A program made the translations under genes and the position numbers. The notes under the pieces were generated by a model. That model saw only the letters and a list, made by a program, of their open reading frames with translations. It was not told where the DNA came from and ran no database searches. From an uncultured beta proteobacterium (GTDB taxonomy: Bacteria > Pseudomonadota > Gammaproteobacteria > Burkholderiales > Burkholderiaceae_C), in contig CAINUX010000048.1 of NCBI GenBank assembly GCA_903853895.1, positions 1 through 39,386 on the forward strand: a DNA stretch of 39,386 bases, given 5' to 3'. This document shows, one piece after another, positions 23,294 through 31,577 of this stretch; within the stretch, counting starts at the first letter, position 1; every line of letters starts with the position of its first letter.

Positions 23294-24880
23294 TCAGGGT
23301 CGCAGCGCCAACCCACCATGCAGGTGTCTCACCGCTGCGTGCCCCTGGCTGTGCAGCCACTGGGCTACTTTCAGGCTGCGGTTGCCGCTGCGGCACACCA
23401 GCACCACGGGTGCCGCACCGGGCGCGCACCAGCGCGGCGTCTCGGCGGTCAGCGCACTGACCGGGGCGTGGATGGTCTTCCATGCGCCGTGTTGAATGCC
23501 CCCGCTGACCCGGTGTTCAACCCCTTCGCGCAGGTCCACCAGGCAGGCGCCAGGGTGCGTTTGCAGATAGCCGTCCAGCTCGTTCCATTGCAGTGTGAAG
23601 GCAGCAGCATCCCCCGCGCAGCCAGTAGCAGCAAGTGCGGGTGCCGATGCTGACGGCACATCCGCCGCTGCACCATCCAACACCTGCTTGCGTGCAGCCT
23701 GCTCCGCCTGCAATGCCGCACCGCAGCGCGCAATGGCCGCACACGCTGCATCAATAGTTTGCGTCGTAGTCAGCGCGCCAATGGACAACCGCACCGCCGA
23801 TTCGCAACGCCACGCGGGCAAGCCCATGGCCACCAGCACATCGCTGGGCACGGCCTTCGCGGCGCTGCAGGCGCTGCCCGCACTCACGCGCAGGCCAGCG
23901 GCGTCAAACACGTCAACCAGAGTTTTGCTGGCCAGGCCGTGCACCGAAAAATTTAGCGTGGTGGGCAGGCAGTGCGCCAGCGGTGCGTTGAACACGATGG
24001 CGGGAAAGGCGCTGCGCAGGCTCTGCTCCAGCTGGTCCCGAAAGCCCAATAGCGTGGCGTGGCTGGCAAAGGTTTGCCCTTGCAGGAAAGCTTCCAGCAC
24101 CGCACCGAACGCCGCGATGGCTGGCATGTTTTCGGTGCCACTGCGCAGGCCGCCTTCTTGGCCACCACCGGCCAACAGTGGCGTGAACGGCGCACCCCGG
24201 CGCACATAGAGCAGGCCAACGCCTTTGGGCGCGTACAGCTTGTGGCCGGAGAACGTGGCGTAGTCAATGCCGGTGCGCTGCAAGTCGAGGTCGAGCTTGC
24301 CCAGCGCCTGCACACAGTCCACCAGCCACAGGGGGCGTCTGGGTGCCGCGCCCAGCAGGCGGTCGATGCCGGCGATGTCGCCCACGACACCGGTCTCGTT
24401 GTTGGCGGCCATGGTGCACAGCAGTGCCGTGCGGGGCAACAGGAAGGCCAAGGTTTGCAGGTCGTACTGGCCATTTGCATCCACTGGAAGGGCGCGCAGT
24501 TCCAGCCCCAAGCCCAGCACCGCGTTCCAGTGCGCCAGCGCCTGGGGCACGGCTTTGTGTTCGGTGGCGCCATAGACCAGCAGGTTGGCGGCATCAAGGT
24601 TCGCGGAGCGCCGCGCACGGATCGCGCACAGGGCCGACAACACCGCAGTCTGAATGCCCTCGGTGGCGCCACTGGTAAACACCATGTGGCCATCGCCCGC
24701 ACCCACCACTTGCGCCGCACTCTGGCGCGCCTGGTTCAGCACGTCCTTGGCCACCAGGCCATGCGAATGGCTGCTGCTGGGGTTACCGAATTGCTCCGCC
24801 ATGACGCGCGTGGCCGCGTCTATGGCATCAGGCAAAACGGGGGTGGTGGCGTTGGAGTCGAGGTAAATGGCTTGGGGCAT
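23294..24880 (-). CDS. Cysteine desulfurase-rhodanese fusion
   Basis: A 528-residue two-domain enzyme. Residues 1-390 are a class V aminotransferase of the NifS/IscS type: IYLDSNATTPV, the PLP Lys214 in FSGHKLYAPKG, RSGTENMPAIAAFG, and the persulfide Cys338 in SAGSACSA. After a low-complexity Ala/Pro linker (about 400-425) comes a rhodanese domain with DLREGVEHRVSGGI and the loop CRSGNRS (Cys496). The probable reaction is removal of sulfur from L-cysteine as persulfide on Cys338, passed to the rhodanese Cys in the same chain. No Fe-S scaffold (iscU) or tRNA-thiolation gene is adjacent, so the acceptor is unknown. It is divergent from an Lrp-type regulator with 134 bases between starts. ATG 24880 fits the family N-terminus. 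Confidence 0.92.
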   Translation of the reverse strand: MPQAIYLDSNATTPVLPDAIDAATRVMAEQFGNPSSSHSHGLVAKDVLNQARQSAAQVVGAGDGHMVFTSGATEGIQTAVLSALCAIRARRSANLDAANLLVYGATEHKAVPQALAHWNAVLGLGLELRALPVDANGQYDLQTLAFLLPRTALLCTMAANNETGVVGDIAGIDRLLGAAPRRPLWLVDCVQALGKLDLDLQRTGIDYATFSGHKLYAPKGVGLLYVRRGAPFTPLLAGGGQEGGLRSGTENMPAIAAFGAVLEAFLQGQTFASHATLLGFRDQLEQSLRSAFPAIVFNAPLAHCLPTTLNFSVHGLASKTLVDVFDAAGLRVSAGSACSAAKAVPSDVLVAMGLPAWRCESAVRLSIGALTTTQTIDAACAAIARCGAALQAEQAARKQVLDGAAADVPSASAPALAATGCAGDAAAFTLQWNELDGYLQTHPGACLVDLREGVEHRVSGGIQHGAWKTIHAPVSALTAETPRWCAPGAAPVVLVCRSGNRSLKVAQWLHSQGHAAVRHLHGGLALRP

Positions 24881-25014
24881 GGCAGCAGCGGAGATGGATA
24901 CATAAGAAGAAGATGAGTGTAGAAAAATGACAGCGCAAACGTATTCCAAAATTCATTCAAATACCGACAGATATAGAATTAAATTCCACATAAGTCAATT
25001 TTCAAGAAACATAT
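24881..25014. promoter_or_regulatory. Divergent control region between cysteine desulfurase fusion and Lrp regulator
   Basis: AT-rich for this window. It holds the perfect inverted repeat GAATT-A-AATTC (24976-24986) and several ATTCA/TTCAA words around 24940-24962, of the loose, A/T-centred kind Lrp/AsnC proteins bind. The adjacent regulator is the likely ligand. Boxes for -35/-10 cannot be assigned with confidence. Confidence 0.5.
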
Positions 25015-25470
25015 ATGCTTGATCGCCTGGATCTTCAGATTTTGGACGCTTTGCAGCGCGACGCCACGCTGTCCATGGTGGAGCTGGGCTCGCAGGTGGG
25101 CCTGTCCAGCACCCCGTGCTGGAAACGTGTGAAGCGCATGGAAGACGAGGGCCTGATCGAGCGGCGCGTGGCCATCGTCAACCGCAAGGCCGTGGGCTTG
25201 CCGGTGACGGTGTTCGTCAGCATCCGCGCCGGCCAGCACGATGAAAAATGGCTGGCCCGGTTTGCCGCCGTGGTCAGCGCACTGCCCGAGGTGCAGGAGT
25301 TTCACCGCATGAGCGGCGACGTGGACTATCTGCTCAAGGTTGTGGCTTCCAGCATTGACGGCTATGACCGCTTCTACAAAAAGCTCATCAGCCTGGCCGA
25401 CATGGCGGGCGTGTCGTCGGCGTTTTCCATGGAGCAAATCAAAAGCACCACTGCATTGCCTCTGGTCTGA
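25015..25470 (+). CDS. Lrp/AsnC-family regulator
   Basis: A 151-residue regulator. N-terminal winged HTH: LDLQILDALQRDATLSMVEL, then VGLSSTPCWKRVKRMEDEGLI. The C-terminal RAM (ligand-binding) domain includes GLPVTVFVSIRAG, LPEVQEFHRMSGDVDYLL and FSMEQIKSTTALPL. The ligand is probably an amino acid; because the divergent gene is a cysteine desulfurase, cysteine or a related sulfur amino acid is a reasonable guess. It closely resembles the second Lrp-type gene at 32957 (shared LALQRDA, SPCWRRV-type and closing segments) but is clearly distinct. Confidence 0.92.
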   Translation: MLDRLDLQILDALQRDATLSMVELGSQVGLSSTPCWKRVKRMEDEGLIERRVAIVNRKAVGLPVTVFVSIRAGQHDEKWLARFAAVVSALPEVQEFHRMSGDVDYLLKVVASSIDGYDRFYKKLISLADMAGVSSAFSMEQIKSTTALPLV

Positions 25471-25507
25471 GTATCAACAGGACACAATGGCACCGAGGAG
25501 AAAGCGC

Positions 25508-26641
25508 ATGAGAACATGGAAGTTGATTGCCAAGGTGCTGGTGGTGCTGGCACTGCTGGTACTGTCGCTGACTGCCGCCACCTGGGGGGTCTTGCGTCTG
25601 CCCGCCTTTGGTGGCACGTGGGAGGGCGCGCGACTGGCACGCATGCAGCAGTCCCCGCAGTTCCACAGTGGTCGCTTCGAGAACAGCCCGCCCTACATCA
25701 GCAATATGTCGGTGCTGCGCGAGCTGCACGACTACCTGGGTGAAGAAGTGCGCGAGCCCACGTTCGAAGTACCTGTCCTGAAAATGTCGGCCGACGATTT
25801 GGCCCGCCCTGTGGCGCCCGGCCTGCGCAGCTGGTGGCTGGGCCATGCCAGTGTGCTGGTGGAGCTCGATGGTGTGCGCATCCTGACCGACCCGGTGCTG
25901 TCCCAACGCGCATCGCCGTTTCAGTTCATCGGCCCGGCGCGGCTGCACCCCGCCCCGCTGCCGCTGGAGCAGTGGAAGAATATTGACGCCGTGGTGATCT
26001 CGCACGACCACTTTGACCATCTGGACATGGACACCATCGCCCACCTGGCCCAAGGTGGCACACAGTTTTATGTCGGACTGGGCATAGGCGCGCACCTCGA
26101 GCGCTGGCAGGTGCCCACCAATCAGATCCACGAGATGGACTGGTGGGAGCAAGCCGTCATCAAGGGTGTCACCATCCATTGCACACCGGCACGCCACTAC
26201 TCGGGGCGCACCAGCATGAACAACTCCACGCTATGGGCGTCGTGGATGATCCGAGGTCCGCAACATGCGCTGTACTACAGCGGGGACACCGGCTATGCCG
26301 ACCACTTCAAGACCATCCGCGCGCGGCTCGGTGCGCCCAACCTGGCGCTGATCAAGGTCGGTGCCTATGGCGATACGTGGATGGACATCCACATGAATCC
26401 CGAATCGGCCATCCAGGCCCACCAGGACCTTGGCGCCGACACCCTGCTGCCCGTGCACTGGGCCACGTTCGACCTGGCCTACCACGACTGGGCCGCACCC
26501 GCAGTACGCACGCTAGCGGCTGCCAAGGCGCAGGGCATCCGGGTGGTCACGCCGCGTGTGGGCCAGAAGTTTGAATGGGGAACGCCATTCACAAACCAGC
26601 CCTGGTTCCTGGCGCCGAAACGGCCAGAACCGGCGGCGTAA
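25508..26641 (+). CDS. Metallo-beta-lactamase-fold hydrolase, NAPE-PLD/UlaG-like, N-terminally anchored
   Basis: A 377-residue protein. ATG 25508 has a GAGGAG ribosome site at good distance; the upstream ATG at 25487 does not. A hydrophobic segment (about 6-29) anchors it in the inner membrane. The metal site HDHFDH (SHDHFDHLD, H166-x-H168-x-D170-H171) is followed by further metal ligands in TPARHYSGRTS, YSGDTGYADHF and PVHWATFDLAYHDW. This pattern matches NAPE-phospholipase-D-like enzymes, and SWWLGHASVLVELDGV opens the domain as in those. The probable substrate is a lipid or phosphoester; the neighbouring phospholipase gene supports a lipid role. Confidence 0.87.
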   Translation: MRTWKLIAKVLVVLALLVLSLTAATWGVLRLPAFGGTWEGARLARMQQSPQFHSGRFENSPPYISNMSVLRELHDYLGEEVREPTFEVPVLKMSADDLARPVAPGLRSWWLGHASVLVELDGVRILTDPVLSQRASPFQFIGPARLHPAPLPLEQWKNIDAVVISHDHFDHLDMDTIAHLAQGGTQFYVGLGIGAHLERWQVPTNQIHEMDWWEQAVIKGVTIHCTPARHYSGRTSMNNSTLWASWMIRGPQHALYYSGDTGYADHFKTIRARLGAPNLALIKVGAYGDTWMDIHMNPESAIQAHQDLGADTLLPVHWATFDLAYHDWAAPAVRTLAAAKAQGIRVVTPRVGQKFEWGTPFTNQPWFLAPKRPEPAA

Positions 26642-26694
26642 TCCATTCGGGGTATAAACCAGACTCACCAACGACCTCCACTACGGATTCCTGC

Positions 26695-28068
26695 ATGCTC
26701 CACTGGAAAATCCTGTCAGTCGCGCTGTTCGCATTGGCGCCCCTCTACGCGCTTGCCTGGGGCAACCACAGCGTGGCCGCCTACCGTGCGCTGGAAGTCA
26801 TGCCGGAAGTGGCGCAGGCCAGCCCGGTCGTGGTCGAGCCGCTGGAGGCCTTCCTCAAGGCCGAGGAACGCTCCCTGGAAGCCCTGCTGGAAAGCCAGGA
26901 GGCCTGGGCACGGGCCAACCTGACGGCCTATCCGCAGCGGCCAGTGGCACTGGCATTCAAGGCCAACGCCAAACGCACGGACGCGGAACGCAAGCAGGCG
27001 TTTCTGCAGGCCTTGAGGATCTCTGCTGATAGCCGTTTTGCGCTCTACCTGCAGCCCGACCCGGCCGACCCCACCGAGCTGGGCCCCCCGCTGGCCTACA
27101 CCGCGGTGCATACCTTGCCGGAGCCTGCCAATACGCCCTACCGGTTTGTCGCCGTGAAGCCCGGCCAGGCAGTTACGGTGCGCAATGTGGTGGCTACCGC
27201 GGCGCAGGAACCCGACCTGGGTCTGGACATCAACCTGTGGGACGACAGCCCCTCGGCCTGGGGCCCCACTTACGGATTTGGCAATCTGCCGTTCGGCAAC
27301 CCAGCGGTCAACTATTCGACGCAGGCACCGTTTCACATGGGGTTCTTTCACGAGGACCAGATCATCTACCTGGCGGCACCGTTTCTCAAGCGCACGTTCC
27401 CTGTGATGCGTACCCACCAATACGCCACGCTGGCAGCGCTGGCCTTTCGCACGGGCCACCCTTACTGGGGTTGGCGCTTCACCGGCCTGGCACTGCACTA
27501 TGTGCAAGACCTGACCCAGCCCTACCACGCCAGCCTGGCGCCGGGCCATTCCACACTCAGCCTGCTGACGACCAACCTGATGGCCATGCTGGGGCGCACC
27601 AAGGCCAAAGAGGAACTGGTCGTGCTGCTGTCCAACCGCCACCTGGCGCTGGAAAAATACCAGGCCGAGACGCTGTGGGTCGCCTCCACCGCCAGCCAGA
27701 GCGATCACCCCATGCTGCGTGCACTGCGCAACCCCGCTGAGGACGCGCGCTACCCGGCGTGGTCGGACTTGTACGTGCGCGATGTTGTCGCGGCGCAGGC
27801 CAGGGCCTACGCAAACACGCTGGACGCCATCGTGGTGAATGCCATGCCCAGTCAGTATGTGATGGACCCAACCTATGACTTTGGCGAGCATGAGGACAGC
27901 ATCACGCTGCGTGAGACCCTGCTCAAGGCCGACCCCGCCAAGACCGGGCCGCTGAACAGTAGCCTTGCCGAATTGCTGGGGCGCTTTGGCTCTCACAGCC
28001 GCAACGCCATTCGCGGCATCCTCAAGGCAGGCGGTATGCCAACCGTGCAAAACCAAGGAAAACCATGA
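26695..28068 (+). CDS. Secreted zinc-dependent phospholipase C/S1-P1 nuclease-like protein
   Basis: A 457-residue protein with a signal peptide whose predicted cleavage after Ala21 leaves Trp22 as the mature N-terminus (WGNHS). That is striking because phospholipase C and S1/P1 nucleases use an N-terminal Trp as a zinc ligand. The second site is HYVQDLTQPYH, with H268, D272 and H278 in the family pattern HxxxD...H. It is longer than typical phospholipase C, with extra segments at about 150-225 and in the C-terminal third. It probably acts in the periplasm or outside. It follows the metallo-beta-lactamase-fold gene by 53 bases and overlaps the next small gene by ATGA. Confidence 0.8.
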   Translation: MLHWKILSVALFALAPLYALAWGNHSVAAYRALEVMPEVAQASPVVVEPLEAFLKAEERSLEALLESQEAWARANLTAYPQRPVALAFKANAKRTDAERKQAFLQALRISADSRFALYLQPDPADPTELGPPLAYTAVHTLPEPANTPYRFVAVKPGQAVTVRNVVATAAQEPDLGLDINLWDDSPSAWGPTYGFGNLPFGNPAVNYSTQAPFHMGFFHEDQIIYLAAPFLKRTFPVMRTHQYATLAALAFRTGHPYWGWRFTGLALHYVQDLTQPYHASLAPGHSTLSLLTTNLMAMLGRTKAKEELVVLLSNRHLALEKYQAETLWVASTASQSDHPMLRALRNPAEDARYPAWSDLYVRDVVAAQARAYANTLDAIVVNAMPSQYVMDPTYDFGEHEDSITLRETLLKADPAKTGPLNSSLAELLGRFGSHSRNAIRGILKAGGMPTVQNQGKP

Positions 28069-28313
28069 AAAAGCTCAACGTCACCATCCACCTGGAAATG
28101 TCGGTACCCGATGACTGGGAACTGGTCACCACGTCAGAGGGTGGGCGGGTGTTGAAGCTGCCCAACCAGCAGTTCCTGGACCTCGCCATCGAGCCGCTGT
28201 TTGCCAGTGACCCGGAGGAAACCTGGAGCAGCGCCGAGAACGAAGACGCCATGAACGACATCCTGGACATGGTGGAGAGCGAAGAAGTGGTCTACGAGTT
28301 TGTGACGCACTAA
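28065..28313 (+). CDS. Small acidic protein of unknown function
   Basis: An 82-residue acidic protein (many Glu/Asp in residues 45-78) without signal peptide or membrane span. It starts at an ATG overlapping the TGA of the phospholipase C-like gene (28065-28068), which argues that it is real and translationally coupled. The layout is two strands (LNVTIHLEMSVP and WELVTTSEGGRVLKLP), then a helical acidic tail. No family is recognised; an immunity- or chaperone-like role for the upstream enzyme is conceivable but unsupported. Confidence 0.6.
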   Translation: MKKLNVTIHLEMSVPDDWELVTTSEGGRVLKLPNQQFLDLAIEPLFASDPEETWSSAENEDAMNDILDMVESEEVVYEFVTH

Positions 28314-28341
28314 CTGTCACGTTCTGCGGCCGGCGCAACCC

Positions 28342-28590
28342 ATGACCCTGCTTACGCTCACCGCCGTCAATGCCAACGTGCACAGCGTGCATCTGCCCGA
28401 CGGCCTGCACGTGGGCAACCTCAAGCGCATTGGCGCGGTATGGAAGTTCAAGGCAGTGGGCTACGACGCGTTGGGTGCCGTGGAGCCGGGCGGCGGGCCG
28501 TTAACCGACCGGCACAATACCGAGTTCGCGGCGCCGGATGCGTTGGCGGTCAGCACAGGTCTGGGCGCCGCAAAAAAAACCGAAAAATAG
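28342..28590 (+). CDS. Small hypothetical protein
   Basis: An 82-residue protein with mixed strands (TLLTLTAVNANVHSVHLPDG, RIGAVWKFKAVGYD) and a short basic tail (KKTEK). There is no signal peptide or membrane segment, and no recognised family. It starts 28 bases after the acidic protein, probably on the same transcript. Its tail codons run into the A-rich start of the DnaA-box repeat copy B, so its last residues may be determined by that element. Confidence 0.5.
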   Translation: MTLLTLTAVNANVHSVHLPDGLHVGNLKRIGAVWKFKAVGYDALGAVEPGGGPLTDRHNTEFAAPDALAVSTGLGAAKKTEK

Positions 28591-28690
28591 TTGCCCCTGT
28601 CGACTGTGGGCTAGGTTGTGGATAAGCGTGTTCACAAGGCCTGAAAGCCGCGCCAGCATTGGCTTTGCCAGCAGTGCCTTCATTTTGGGC
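28591..28690 (+). repeat. DnaA-box repeat, copy B
   Basis: Second copy of the element at 20732-20832. The core CTGTGGGCTAGG is followed by TGTGGATAA (28617-28625), the complement of a perfect DnaA box, then GTGTTCACAAGG and GCCGCGCCAG. It lies downstream of the small gene ending at 28590. The remainder to 28824 shows no gene or clear signal. Confidence 0.8.
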
Positions 28691-28824
28691 AGTGCCAGGC
28701 AAAGGCGATCGGCAAGGTCTGGAGTGTGGTAGGGGCAGACGAGTCGTTTACTCAGCCTTGTACGGGCAACGCTTCCACGGAAGTGCGGTGCATCGCTGGC
28801 CAAAAGTCGAAGCACTCCTGAACG

Positions 28825-28868
28825 GATAGCGCCTTACGCCAATTCCACGAGGGCTGATGCCAGATTTG
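28825..28868 (+). repeat. Dispersed hairpin-tail repeat, copy 5 (5' part missing)
   Basis: Only the right stem arm (GATAGC) and the tail AATTCCACGAGGGCTGATGCC with GATTTG remain; the left stem arm seen in other copies is absent. It ends two bases before the stop of the converging mdeB gene, so it also lies at the 3' end of that transcript. Confidence 0.75.
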
Positions 28869-28869
28869 C

Positions 28870-31482
28870 TTACTGCCCCAACGCGGCCCGCACAATGCTG
28901 GCAGCATCCACCCCAAAATAGCCGCGCAAGGCCGCCCTCGTGTCACTGCGGCCAAAGCCGTCGGTGCCCAGCGTCAGGTAGCTGCGGTCCCCAGGCAGGA
29001 AGGCGCGCACGCTCTCTGGTACGGCGACCACGTAATCCGTGGCGGCGATGATCGGGCCGGAACTAACTTGCAGTTGCTGTTCGATAAACGGCATGGGTGC
29101 TGATGCATCTCCGGCCATCTGTCGCTGCAGACTGTCGCGGCCATCACGGGCCAGTTCGCTCCAGCTGGTGACGCTATACACATCCACGTTGACCCCTTGC
29201 GCGGCCAGCAGGTGCGCGGCCTTGATGACCTCGGTCAGGATCGCGCCAGAACCCAGTAGCGTGACATCTTTAAGAGAAATCGGGCTGTAGCCATCGTCGG
29301 TATTGCGTGAGTAGCTAGCAAACTTATAGCACCCGCGCACAACGTCGGCCTCTGCACCTTGAGGCAAATCCGGCTGCGCATAGTTCTCGTTCATCAGCGT
29401 GACGTAGTAGAAAACGTCTTTCTGCTCCACCAGCATCTCGCGCATGCCGTGGTCGACGATGACCGCCATCTCACCGGCAAAGGCCGGGTCATAGGCCTTG
29501 CAATTGGGGATGGTGGCTGCGACCAGGTGGCTGGTTCCGTCCTGGTGCTGCAGGCCCTCGCCACCCAGCGTGGTACGGCCGGACGTGGCGCCCAGCAGGA
29601 AGCCGCGCGAGCGCTGGTCGGCGGCGGCCCAGATGGCGTCGCCCACGCGCTGGAAGCCGAACATGGAGTAGTAGATGTAGAAGGGCAGCATGGCCAGGCC
29701 ATGCACGCTGTAGCTGGTGGCGGCTGCCGTCCAGCTGGCAATGGCGCCGGCCTCGGAGATGCCCTCCTCCAGAATCTGGCCGTCCATGGCTTCGCGGTAG
29801 CTCAGCACCGAGCCTATGTCTTCGGGCTCGTAGCGCTGGCCCACGCTGGAGTAAATGCCAACCTGCTTGAACAAATTGGCCATGCCAAAGGTGCGCGCCT
29901 CGTCGGCGACGATGGGCACGATGCGTGGCCCCAGTTCCTTGTCCTTCAACAGATTCCCCAGCATGCGCACAAAGGCCATGGTGGTGGACATTTCCTTATC
30001 CGCAGCGGCGGTGGCAAAGGCGGCGTAGCTACTGAGTGCGGGCACGGGCACCACATCGGCTACCGTCTCGCGGCGCGGCAGGTAGCCGCCCAGTTGTGTG
30101 CGCTTGGCGTGTAGGTAGCGCATCTCGGCGCTGTCGTCCGCGGGTTTGAAGAATTCGAGGTTGGCGGCTTGCACGTCGGTCAGCGGCAGATTGAATCGGT
30201 TGCGGAATTCAATCAGCGCGGCCTCGTCCAGTTTCTTCTGGCTATGCGTGGTCATCTTGCCCTGGCCGGCCTGGCCCATGCCATAACCCTTCTTGGTGTG
30301 CGCCAGGATGACGGTCGGCTGGCCGCTGTGCTGCGCGGCCGCGGCATAGGCGGCGTGGATCTTGACGATGTCGTGGCCGCCGCGTTTGAGGCGGTCAATC
30401 TGCTCGTCCGTCATACCCTGGGCCAGCTTTTTCAGTTCCTCGTTCTGGCCAAAAAAGTTGTCGCGGTTGAAGCGGCCGTCCTTGGCCGCGAAGGTCTGCA
30501 TCTGGCCGTCAACCGTGTTGGCAAAGGTCTGCACCAAGGCGCCAGTGACGTCGCGTGCAAACAGGCCGTCCCAATCGCTGCCCCAGACCAGTTTGATGAC
30601 GTTCCAGCCTGCCCCGCGGAACAGCTTTTCCAGCTCGTCGATGATGCGGCCATTGCCGCGCACCGGGCCGTCCAGGCGCTGCAGGTTGCAGTTGACAACC
30701 CAGACCAGGTTGTCCAGCTTCTCGCGCGAGGCCAAGGTGAGCGCGCTCATGCTTTCTGGCTCGTCCATTTCACCATCGCCAAATACGCCCCAGACTTTTC
30801 GACCCGCGCAGTCCAGCAACTGGCGATGGGACAGGTAACGCATAAAGCGGGCGTGGTAGATGGAGCTGATGGGGCCAATGCCCATGGAGCCGGTGGGGAA
30901 CTGCCAGAAGTCGGGCATCAGCCAGGGGTGCGGGTAGCTGGAGAGGCCGCGCGCGCCCTGATCTGGCGCGGTGATCTCCTGGCGATAGTGGGCCAGATCG
31001 GCTTCGTTCAGCCGTCCTTCCAAGAAGGCGCGTGCATAAACACCCGGCGCGCTGTGCGGCTGGAAGAACACCAGATCGCCACCCCGTGAGCCTTTGAAGA
31101 AATGGTTGAAGCCCACCTCGAACAAATCCGCTGCACTGGCGTAGCTCGCAATGTGACCGCCCAGTTCGCCGTAGGCACCGTTGGCACGTGCCACCATGGC
31201 CAGTGCGTTCCAGCGCATCAGGGACGCGAGCTTTTCTTCAATCGCCAGATCACCGGGAAAGCTGCCCTGCTGGTCGACCGGAATGGTGTTGACATACGGC
31301 GTGGCCAGCTCCGGCGACCAGCCGACCTGCGCGGTGTGCGCCAGGCGCACCAACTGGTCCAGCACAAAACGCGCGCGCTCAGGGCCGTGCGTAGCGACGA
31401 CAGCTTGAAAGGCCTGCGTCCACTCCGCGGTTTCAATAGGATCTGCGTCGACAGCAGGCGTGGGGATGTGCGAGGTGTTCAT
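28870..31482 (-). CDS. mdeB: AceE-type E1 2-oxo-acid dehydrogenase, probable 2-oxobutyrate dehydrogenase
   Basis: An 870-residue homodimeric E1 of the AceE family (AceE is 887 in E. coli), thiamine-diphosphate dependent. Landmarks: GELGGHIASYASAADLFEVGF near residue 105, the ThDP/Mg site GDGEMDEPESMSAL, VVNCNLQRLDGPVRGNG, AHTKKGYGMG and GLSSYPHPWLMPDFWQFPTGS. In Pseudomonas putida, mdeB encodes an AceE-like E1 beside methionine gamma-lyase mdeA and is thought to oxidise the 2-oxobutyrate formed from methionine. The same gene order is seen here. No E2 or E3 gene accompanies it, so it would borrow those from the pyruvate dehydrogenase complex elsewhere. It could also be the main pyruvate enzyme, but the neighbours argue against that. 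Confidence 0.88.
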   Translation of the reverse strand: MNTSHIPTPAVDADPIETAEWTQAFQAVVATHGPERARFVLDQLVRLAHTAQVGWSPELATPYVNTIPVDQQGSFPGDLAIEEKLASLMRWNALAMVARANGAYGELGGHIASYASAADLFEVGFNHFFKGSRGGDLVFFQPHSAPGVYARAFLEGRLNEADLAHYRQEITAPDQGARGLSSYPHPWLMPDFWQFPTGSMGIGPISSIYHARFMRYLSHRQLLDCAGRKVWGVFGDGEMDEPESMSALTLASREKLDNLVWVVNCNLQRLDGPVRGNGRIIDELEKLFRGAGWNVIKLVWGSDWDGLFARDVTGALVQTFANTVDGQMQTFAAKDGRFNRDNFFGQNEELKKLAQGMTDEQIDRLKRGGHDIVKIHAAYAAAAQHSGQPTVILAHTKKGYGMGQAGQGKMTTHSQKKLDEAALIEFRNRFNLPLTDVQAANLEFFKPADDSAEMRYLHAKRTQLGGYLPRRETVADVVPVPALSSYAAFATAAADKEMSTTMAFVRMLGNLLKDKELGPRIVPIVADEARTFGMANLFKQVGIYSSVGQRYEPEDIGSVLSYREAMDGQILEEGISEAGAIASWTAAATSYSVHGLAMLPFYIYYSMFGFQRVGDAIWAAADQRSRGFLLGATSGRTTLGGEGLQHQDGTSHLVAATIPNCKAYDPAFAGEMAVIVDHGMREMLVEQKDVFYYVTLMNENYAQPDLPQGAEADVVRGCYKFASYSRNTDDGYSPISLKDVTLLGSGAILTEVIKAAHLLAAQGVNVDVYSVTSWSELARDGRDSLQRQMAGDASAPMPFIEQQLQVSSGPIIAATDYVVAVPESVRAFLPGDRSYLTLGTDGFGRSDTRAALRGYFGVDAASIVRAALGQ

Positions 31483-31577
31483 GGGGTCTGACTATACAAA
31501 CGCTGGCAACAAATGTGCTGCCTATCTACGTCCCTAAAGTCAGGGCATACCGCACAAAATTCCAAGAAAGGGATGAT

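Noticed and set aside
28941..28960. GCCCTCGTG word resembling the repeat tail inside mdeB
   Set aside because: It is a short coincidental match within conserved coding sequence, without the stem or the rest of the tail.
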